A program made the translations under genes and the position numbers. The notes below the pieces were generated by a model, which worked only from the letters and a program-made list of their open reading frames with translations, was not told the DNA's origin and made no database searches. Below are positions 57,701 to 64,000 of a stretch of DNA of 64,000 nucleotides, in pieces. The DNA is from Amia ocellicauda (Eukaryota > Chordata > Actinopteri > Amiiformes > Amiidae), in contig NC_089852.1 of NCBI RefSeq assembly GCF_036373705.1, forward strand, positions 30,858,707-30,922,706, read 5' to 3'. Positions within the stretch are counted from its first letter, which is position 1, and every line of letters starts with the position of its first letter.

Positions 57701-60700
57701 TGCGAGCAGGGCACGAACAGACGGTGTGTGTGTGTCAGCCTGTGCCTGGAAATGCAATTAAAGCAATAAGCCTGTGAATTTGTGCTAAAAGAGTCGGAGC
57801 GCAGGGCGGCTGCTGCTGCGATTCAAAGGAAGCAGGAAGTGGGAAGCTGTGTTCTGGGGTCCTGACTCCGCCCCTTTTCTCTACAGCACACTTCCCGCCA
57901 TGAGTGCCTCTGGGCTGTGTGGAGATGCCCACTGCTGCTTTAAAAGCTTTCAGATGATGTCAGATGAGATACTACTACTATTTTATTGTATTTAGTATTT
58001 TGCATTTCATAAATAAAAACAATTCAATTTTTTAATACTTATGATTAAAATCTTTGTGATTTTAACAAAAAACAAAACAATTAACTTCAAAATAAACGTG
58101 CCCAAAACAACAAAACAAATGTGATTAAAGCAAAAACTGCTCACCAACATAAAAGTCAAATACATTGAAAATAACTGAAAATGCATTGGACAAAATAAAG
58201 AAACAATTAAAAAGGTAAAAATAAAAAACAGACAAAAAAGGTCCAATGCATTTAAAATTAAATCCAAAACGGTCAATGTATTTGACAAAAGAATATAACA
58301 AAACTAAACCAAAAAACCCTAAACAATTAGTGGTTTAAAAGCAACTAAATCTTTAAAAACAATTAAGATTCATTTTTAAAATCATTTTAAAAACAATCAT
58401 CCATAAATTAATTAAAAGAACTTGGACTCGGGCTCCAGCAGGGGGAACTGACCGTCCCCAGAGGTGGGTCCCATCATGGGATCCTAAGCTCCCCCAGATC
58501 TTGTATGTGCCAGTTCTTATAGGCTTCCTCCTTGCCCCTCTGATGGACCTCCAGATTGACGTAGTCCCTTACGAACACCATGCCCCTCCGCACGATGACG
58601 ATCGGGTCCAGCTCCTGCTTATTGAATAGACAGATGTTCCGTCCCTCCCACAGTGCCTGCCTTGATGTCAGATGAGATGGTTATGTAATGGCTCAGGCCT
58701 CACTTGGCTGCATCAGTGTGAGAGTGGGTGAGTGTGTGTTTGCACTGGCACGGGCCCCCTCCGGCCGTGGTTGGTGGGCTTGGGCTGCGGTGGTGCTGGG
58801 AGACTAATCTGCAGCCCGTCAGATACTGCAAGCCACTTAGCTGGCCCTGTGCCGTGCCCAGGGTTGAGGGGGGCCTATGCTACAGCTGCACCCCACCCCC
58901 ATCAGTCTGCTGACACCTCATGACCTGCTGAAGGAGACCGTGTGAGTGAGCAGTGGCTGTGTAGAGCTGGTGTACAGTATGGCTGTGCAGTCATGGAGGT
59001 TTGGGGAGGCAAAGTGTCCCATGGGCCATTGCTGAGGTAGGGGTCTGCAGGTTACTACTGGTGTTTATCCCAGCTGAGGTCTGATTTGCTTAATTGCATC
59101 AGCTGACCTGCTCTCTGGGTCTCTGCTAATTGGCACTTTGAACTCTGTGTACTGAACCCAGAGGGGGCACAGCACAGCACAATATAGCTCACAGCACAAT
59201 AAAGCACAATATAGCTCACAACACAGTACAGTACAATAAAACACAACAGTACAGGACCGAGCACAGCACATCATGACCTGCAGTACAGCAGCAGGGGACT
59301 GTGTAAAAACAGCGCTGCTGTACTGAGCAGATGGCACATTACTTTTTTCTCTTATTCTTTCATCATCTTGCTCATTGATCTCATTGATAGGAGCCGGATT
59401 GGACAGGGTTTTCTCTCCAAGTACACCAATCGCAGAGGATCTTCCCTGCTTCAGATATTAAAGCTTCCAAAGGCCTCAGAGCCGAGCATTAATATTCATT
59501 CAGTAAGAATGAGAGAGCAAAAAGAGAGTGGTGTGCGCGTGTGTGCGTGCCCAGTTTAATCCCAGTTACAGGGACCTTCTGCTTGGTGGGTCTGTTGATT
59601 TCTCTGGTCACGAGTGAGAATGCAATCGAGGGTCAAAGGTTGAGTGGAGGCGAGATGGAGAAAGACTTAGGTGCTGTGTACCTCCCCAAGCCCCACCCCC
59701 TTCCCCTTTGTCAGAGTCTTAATGTCCAGTTGTCCAGTTGTTTTTTTATTCTCTCTCTCTCTCTCTCTCTCTCTCAATATTTCATCTCTTTCTGTCTGTC
59801 TTCTTAACTCTCTCTCTTTGCTCTCTCTCAATATCTTTCTGTCTCTCTTCTTCAATCTCTCTCTCTCTCTCTCTCTCCCCTGCTGATCTCCTGAGTGCCG
59901 GGCCCCTCTTGGATCTCTCTCATGTCCCCTGGTTCTGTTTGTTTTTCGTGGTAGGAAATAAAGAAGGATGTCAAGAAGGAGCCCCAAGCGCAGAAGCAGA
60001 AGGCTGAGCTCTCCAACGGCAGCCCGTCTCCCGCCGCTGAGCCCAGCCTGCGCCCCCCCAAGAAAGGTAGGCATGAGTCTGGAGTGGCTGTGTGTGCCTG
60101 TGTGTCTGTGTGTGTGTGTGAGTGTGTGCCTGTGTCTGTGTGTGCCAAGTGTGCCAAGTGCATGTGTGTGTCTGTAGCAGGTGAGCAGCTGCACGCCAAG
60201 CACACTATGGGATTAACAATGGCTGTGCCGCCCCTCAGATTAAATGCCGAACTCCACATTCCCACGGCTTTCTCCGGCTAAATTTGCATTCTGGCCTGCT
60301 TTTTGGATCAGAGGGTAATTAGGAAATTGTCTCATTAAGGCAATTAAAGCAGCTTTAGAGAGAGGCCTTCTACATTTAATTTTTTCGCCTGCAGATTTGT
60401 TACAGCAGGCAGCTGTGTCGTTTGAAGGGTATACAGGAGGTTTAGTCAGGGTCAGAGACAGATGTCTCCTGCGATCCCCTTGAAAACGGAGAGAACTCAG
60501 TCTTCCCCCACAGGCGGTCTGTCAGGGTCGTGGTGTCTGTTCCTCCGGCGATGGCGAAAGGGAGCGTGCTCAGTGCGATCCTGATGAAGAGGGAGTGCAG
60601 GGAATCCACTTGCTCACAGACAGTGAATTTGGCTGCTGTGGAACTCAACTGACATGGGAGCCCCCCAGTGCTGTGACCAGGGATCGATCCCTGTCCTCTT

Positions 60701-63700
60701 AAAGTGTCAAACCCACCCCCCTCCCCAGTGTTGATGCACTCAGTACAGAGGCTCAGGATCGATCTGAAACTGAGTGGGGGTGGGGGGTTTGGGCAGTTTG
60801 ACATTGACCTCCCCACGGGCAGATTTTGTCTTTTACAAATGGCAATGAAAATCGCACAAATACACAGAAATACCTGATGAGATTCTAGGAGTGCAGACTC
60901 ATTTTTCTCAGGCCAAGAGCTGGCTTGCATGGCTCCAGGACTCTGTGGACTTGTGTCAGAGGCGCTCCAGCACTAGACAGACTGCTTGTGGAGGCTTTGA
61001 GCCGCCGACTTGGACTGGCCACTCAGCCAAGGTACGCCAGCTGTCTGGACACTGACGCAACTCGGCGGTGGTGCTAGCAGGCCCGGGCCAAGAGCTGGCA
61101 GGTGTGTGAGCAGCAGTCGGTGCTGTGGGAGACCAGCCGACTACAGACAAACCGACGAAAAAAGATGCATCTGTGTGTCTTTAAAGGATCTCTGCGCCGG
61201 CATCTGCTGTCTCTGCAGAACCCCTCGCAACTTGGTCTCTGGACTTCTCACAGTCTCTACCCCCCCTTATAAAATCACCATTAAGTCAGTCCCATTCTTC
61301 CAGTGGGACTAAATTCAAAGAAATTAAGTGAAGGAGGGGAGACAGCTCTGCCTTTCCCAGGCAGTTTGTAGCACCAGTCTGCTGTGCTGCTCGATCCCTG
61401 AGTTTTATTCAGTCACTCTTCACTCAGAACCCTAAACTGTGATTTTTATGTAACAGGAGTATCCGTGTTAGTAGTAACAGTGGTAGTTGTTTCTGTACAA
61501 GACCCTGTTACACTCACATTTTCCATCATCCCTGCACCACTGAAAACCATCTAGCACGGCCTGGAGCCAAACACTGAAGCTGCAATCACGACTCAAGTTT
61601 CATGGAGGGAAAAGAAGAGAGAGAGAGAGATGGTGGGCTTAGTTTCCAAAAACAGAAGCTGGGGGGGGGGGGGGTAAGGTTGGTGGTGCAATGAAATTGC
61701 GAGAGAGGATCGCCACCTTGTGGACGGGAGCAGTAACATGCATTTGGTCATCATGGGTGGAAGCTGCCAGGCAGCAGGCGCCTGAGTGCCTTCCAGGGTT
61801 GGAGGGTTTTGATGCCTGCGTCAGCCAGCAGGAGCCATGCTCAACTCATTTGTTTATGCAATCCTGCGTTTGTTTCTTTGCAGGGTTATATTCAGGCAAG
61901 TGTGAGAAACAGGAGATAAACCCTGCGAGGTAGAAATGCAGAGGCGGGAGATGGGCAACATGCCAGCAGAATTAACCCCGTCTCTGCCAACACAGTGTCC
62001 TGGGCAATGTGATGAATCTGTCTGGATTCATATGGCCCTGTTCAGACCCTCTGAGAGGCGTGGTGTGACCTGCAGCCGGTCAGATTGTTGTCTGTTGTTT
62101 TTCGCTCTGTCTCTCTTCCCAAATACTCTGCTTCTTTGGTTTAACCCTCACTTCTCAGCAAGGTACAGCACTGTAGCTTGAGAAGAAGCCGAGTGTGTTA
62201 CCATGCCTATGAGTGTCTGTGTTTGTGTGTCTGCATCAGAGTGTGTCTGTGAGTCATTGTGTGTGTGTGTGTGTGTGTATGAGTGTATACCTGTGTGTGT
62301 GTGTATATGTTTTTACATATTCGTGAGTGAGTGTGTGAGTCTGAGCAGGGTCATGACACAGACCTGTCATGGCCACCGGCTGTGTTCAGTGAGTGTGTCC
62401 ATGAGTGGCCCCCCCTTTCTGGGGCTGCAGGGAGTACCGCCATGCAGATGTTGAGCCAGAGAAACTCGCACAGCATCTGGGATCCATTAGGGGGGCTTCA
62501 GGGCGCAGCAGCACAGGCGTCACCATGGTGATTGGTCTGCCGCGTAGGGCTTGAAAATGTTCATCATTAAAAACATTTCCTCCAGTCCCGTCTCAGAGTG
62601 TCCGCCGATGCAAGTCCAAGCAGAGGTTCGGCCCCTGCCTGTAATTCCTTCAGACAAACGGGGGGGATTGCGTAAGAATAAAGGGGGTCTTCCAGGATTA
62701 CGCAAGTTCATGCACACACGCTGCAGCTCGGGATTTGTGAAGCACTTTCAATTTGAAACACTGTTCAGAAGAGCTCGGAGGGCAGCCCGGAGCAGTGCCA
62801 ACAGAGAGGAAAACGCACTATTTTGTGAAGACAGATGTGGTGTGGCCTCTCCGGTCAGCACGTGGAAGGGAGCCACAGTGTTGTGTGTGTGTGTGTGTGT
62901 GTGTGCCGTCTGCTGGGTGAAGGTGCTACACAGAAGGTAGGGAAGTCAGCTTCTCCTACAGAAGAATAGAGTATGTTCAGCCAATAGACAGAGACCGCTT
63001 ATAATAATCATAATTTAACATTATTCATATCCATAGGTCAAGGCCGGCTTCCAAACCATTCTTGCATCTGATCCAGCTCCTCCTGTCATCGTGCTTTCCT
63101 TTATTTTCTGCAAGTAACCTAATCTGACATTCCTCCTCTTTCATTGGATCTTGTATATTTTTGTAGCTTGTTTGTGCCATCCTTTGCCTCATTCAGAACG
63201 AGTCTGTTGCCGGATCCAGTCTAGTCTAGCAGTTAGCACACCTGCACACACATGTGACTGAAAGTGTAGTTAATGTCTGACAGTGTGAGAAGAGCAGCCC
63301 CTTGCCTGTCCTGTTTGTCTCTTATCGCCACTGGTAGGGGGAGCAGAAAGACACCAGCCTGCTTTAATTGTGCGCTCTGGCGTTGCCCCAGTCAGCTGTG
63401 TTTATAATACGTCCCGTGTGCTTATAAACATGGACTGTTGATAGAATTGCAGCTGTGTTTAATGCATTTGAGCAATCTGTTTTTCTCTCGTTTTCTTTCT
63501 TTTATCGTCTGCCCCTTCTAACCCGGACGGCGGGGCTCTGAGCCGCAGTGTGAGCGGGGCCTGCGTCTCTCGCTGGCTGCGGTGCTTTGCATGGTGCTGA
63601 GATTGCGGTGGCCAATTTTGTTTATGACTTTGCCGCGCAGGTGAGGGCATTAGGAAAAGGAGATGCAAAGCGGCCTTCAGCTACATGCCGCAGAATGAGG

Positions 63701-63772
63701 ACGAGCTGGAGCTAAAAATCGGCGACATCATCGAGGTCCTGGGAGAGGTGAGGACACGCCCACAACACACAG

Positions 63773-63813
<41 letters not shown>

Positions 63814-63877
63814 CAAATGCACACAGGATTACTCTTGCACACGCACACAGATGCATGCATCATATACCAGCACATAT

Positions 63878-63927
<50 letters not shown>

Positions 63928-64000
63928 GCACGGTGGAGCTATGCCCTGCTGACGAAGCACCGCTGTCTTTGTGCAGGTGGAGGAGGGCTGGTGGGAGGGC
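27608..64000 (+). CDS. sh3kbp1: SH3 domain-containing kinase-binding protein 1 (CIN85), 5' part
   Basis: Coding pieces: 27608-27611, 38280-38437, 59955-60066, 63641-63747 and 63977 to the window end (135 codons seen; the gene continues to the right). Residues 2-54 form the first SH3 domain: [18 protein letters not shown], then [20 protein letters not shown] charged linker follows ([10 protein letters not shown]...), then the second SH3 domain starts: [20 protein letters not shown] and EEGWWEG. These closely match human SH3KBP1 as known; the paralogue CD2AP differs at several of these positions. The product is a cytoplasmic adaptor whose SH3 domains bind PxxxPR motifs, as in CBL, and which links receptor signalling to endocytosis. 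An in-frame TAA directly precedes the ATG. Introns of 10.7, 21.5, 3.6 and 0.2 kb. Confidence 0.96.
27612..38279. other. sh3kbp1: sh3kbp1 intron 1
   Basis: 10.7 kb. The first 0.7 kb is CpG-rich. It holds microsatellites (GAT at about 28207-28236, GT at about 28377-28399, AAT/ATT at 36844-36909, TGT at about 37603-37627, CTGTC at about 35095-35118) and a tRNA-promoter-like GGATTCGAACCCGGGA near 35004. No exon of another gene is convincing; the open stretches are low-complexity. Confidence 0.55.
36844..36909. repeat. (AAT)n-(ATT)n-(CAT)n microsatellite
   Basis: About 14 AAT units run directly into ATT units and then CAT units, so the AAT and ATT parts can pair as a hairpin. Confidence 0.95.
38280..38437 (+). 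CDS. sh3kbp1: sh3kbp1 exon 2, first SH3 domain
   Basis: 158 nt, acceptor CCCCTGCAG, donor GTCAGG|GTGAGT. It carries nearly the whole first SH3 domain: the FDY form of the ALYDY motif, DDGGWWEG with the conserved tryptophan pair, and FPDNFV with the conserved Pro. Confidence 0.96.
45694..45727. repeat. T34 homopolymer
   Basis: An unbroken run of 34 T. It may be the poly(A) tail of a minus-strand retroelement, but no body is recognised next to it. Confidence 0.9.
49893..50003 (+). mobile_element. SINE-type 3' tail
   Basis: TTGGCAGACGCCCTTATGCA followed by GGGCGACTTACAACATAAGT: the conserved sequence found near the 3' end of several fish SINE families. No tRNA-like head is seen upstream. Confidence 0.7.
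54430..54667 (+). mobile_element. Tc1/mariner remnant (transposase C-terminus and flank)
   Basis: The plus-strand frame reads [20 protein letters not shown], then [18 protein letters not shown] and a TAA stop at 54568-54570, the typical end of Tc1 transposases. It is followed by the well-known GGGGTCAAATACTTATTTCC flank of fish Tc1 elements. The N-terminal and catalytic parts and the terminal repeat are missing, so it is inactive. Confidence 0.88.
55231..55399 (+). repeat. GC-rich repeat, arm 1 of inverted pair
   Basis: Matches the reverse complement of 58742-58938, with high similarity through GCAGTATCTGA and CACCACCGCAGCCC; arm 2 carries about 30 extra bases near one end. Family not recognised. 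Confidence 0.85.
57955..58678 (-). mobile_element. 5'-truncated retroelement with 16-bp target site duplication
   Basis: The 16-mer TGATGTCAGATGAGAT occurs at 57955-57970 and 58663-58678, exactly bracketing a 692-bp insert. On the minus strand the insert begins in an open frame (58662-58474, about 62 codons: [37 protein letters not shown], ending in a TGA stop). A roughly 500-bp AT-rich tail with AATAAA-type hexamers and a terminal TAGTAGTAG follows. Target duplication, 5' truncation and a 3' simple repeat are the marks of LINE-driven insertion. I do not recognise the protein, so it could be an unfamiliar LINE or a processed copy of a cellular mRNA. Confidence 0.78.
58155..58287. repeat. nested inverted repeat in the retroelement tail
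   Basis: Outer 14-bp perfect arms GTCAAATACATTGA (58155-58168) and TCAATGTATTTGAC (58274-58287); inner 13-bp perfect arms AAATGCATTGGAC (58179-58191) and GTCCAATGCATTT (58241-58253). The single strand can fold into a two-part hairpin. Confidence 0.9.
58742..58938 (-). repeat. GC-rich repeat, arm 2 of inverted pair
   Basis: Reverse-complement partner of 55231-55399. The two arms lie 3.3 kb apart in the same intron and could pair in the pre-mRNA. Confidence 0.85.
59955..60066 (+). CDS. sh3kbp1: sh3kbp1 exon 3, inter-SH3 linker
   Basis: 112 nt, acceptor TGGTAG, donor AAGAAAG|GTAGGC, phase 0 to 1. It encodes [18 protein letters not shown] and a Ser/Pro-rich end with LRPPKK. EIKK directly after the first SH3 is typical of this gene. 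Confidence 0.93.
60067..63640. other. sh3kbp1: sh3kbp1 intron 3
   Basis: 3.6 kb without another exon. It holds TG-rich runs (about 60098-60175, 62216-62345 and 62880-62905) and a G12-type run near 61661. Nothing else is distinctive. Confidence 0.55.
63641..63747 (+). CDS. sh3kbp1: sh3kbp1 exon 4, start of second SH3 domain
   Basis: 107 nt, acceptor CCGCGCAG, donor GGAGAG|GTGAGG, phase 1 to 0. It encodes [19 protein letters not shown] and GDIIEVLGE. Confidence 0.96.
63772..63920. repeat. (CA)n microsatellites in sh3kbp1 intron 4
   Basis: Two CA tracts, about 63776-63811 and 63880-63920, separated by about 70 bases of imperfect CA. They fill most of the 229-bp intron 4. Confidence 0.95.
63977..64000 (+). 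CDS. sh3kbp1: sh3kbp1 exon 5 (cut by window end)
   Basis: After TTTGTGCAG the frame reads VEEGWWEG, the tryptophan-pair strand of the second SH3 domain. The exon continues outside the window. Confidence 0.93.

Larger units (their letters stand above)
38438..59954. other. sh3kbp1: sh3kbp1 intron 2
   Basis: 21.5 kb. Repeats found: a SINE-type tail (49893-50003), a Tc1 remnant (54430-54667), an inverted repeat pair (55231-55399 with 58742-58938), a retro-insertion with target duplication (57955-58678), a T34 run (45694-45727), and long CT-rich tracts (for example about 46920-46972 and 59750-59880). No exon of another gene is supported on either strand. Confidence 0.55.

Noticed and set aside
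59750..59880. Regularly repeated CT-rich tract, considered as a structured array
   Set aside because: Plain pyrimidine microsatellite; no spacers or conserved direct repeats, and CRISPR arrays do not occur in vertebrates.

Overview
The window is vertebrate nuclear DNA, most likely from a ray-finned fish. The genes are split by GT-AG introns, with CpG-rich 5' ends and AATAAA signals. The repeats are those common in fish: Tc1/mariner, piggyBac, L1/Tx1-like and CR1/L2-like pieces, and a SINE-type tail. Gene order bclaf3 - sh3kbp1, both read left to right, matches human Xp22 (known synteny, recalled, not checked here). Long introns and rich repeats would suit a gar/bowfin/sturgeon-type or early teleost genome, but the sequence alone does not settle the species.

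Three genes are supported. (1) A minus-strand bclaf3-like gene (start codon 9823, stop 1601; 8 coding exons, 711 codons). (2) A plus-strand bclaf3-like gene (start 14500, stop 22640; 8 coding exons, 740 codons). The two are intact head-to-head paralogues with matching intron positions and phases except around one exon. (3) The 5' part of sh3kbp1 (CIN85) on the plus strand: start codon at 27608, then exons at 38280-38437 (first SH3), 59955-60066 (linker), 63641-63747 and 63977 to the window end (second SH3). The rest of this gene lies beyond the window.

Layout: 1-1600 is the 3' flank/UTR of the minus bclaf3; 1601-9835 its coding exons and introns, with a LINE in intron 4; about 10.6-11.25 kb its likely promoter; 11.3-12.6 kb an AT-rich spacer with a 20-bp tandem array and an L1-like fragment; 12.66-13.4 kb the plus bclaf3 promoter and a GC-rich hexanucleotide array; 14.5-22.64 kb its coding exons, with a complete short piggyBac-type element in intron 6; its 3'UTR runs to about 24.22 kb. 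24.25-27.1 kb is intergenic with one doubtful Cys-rich exon. 27.2-27.61 kb is the sh3kbp1 promoter and exon 1, and the remainder is mostly its introns 1-3, holding repeats and no other convincing gene.

Functionally, bclaf3 proteins belong to the Arg/Ser-rich BCLAF1/THRAP3 family of nuclear RNA-processing-associated proteins, and sh3kbp1 encodes an endocytic/signalling adaptor that binds CBL. They are neighbours by conserved synteny, not an operon. The most unusual structure is the inverted bclaf3 pair: a localized patch of high similarity in exon 3 that looks like gene conversion, an exon present in one copy only, and an odd repeat-bearing spacer between the two promoters. All splice sites were placed by eye from reading frame, phase and GT/AG signals.
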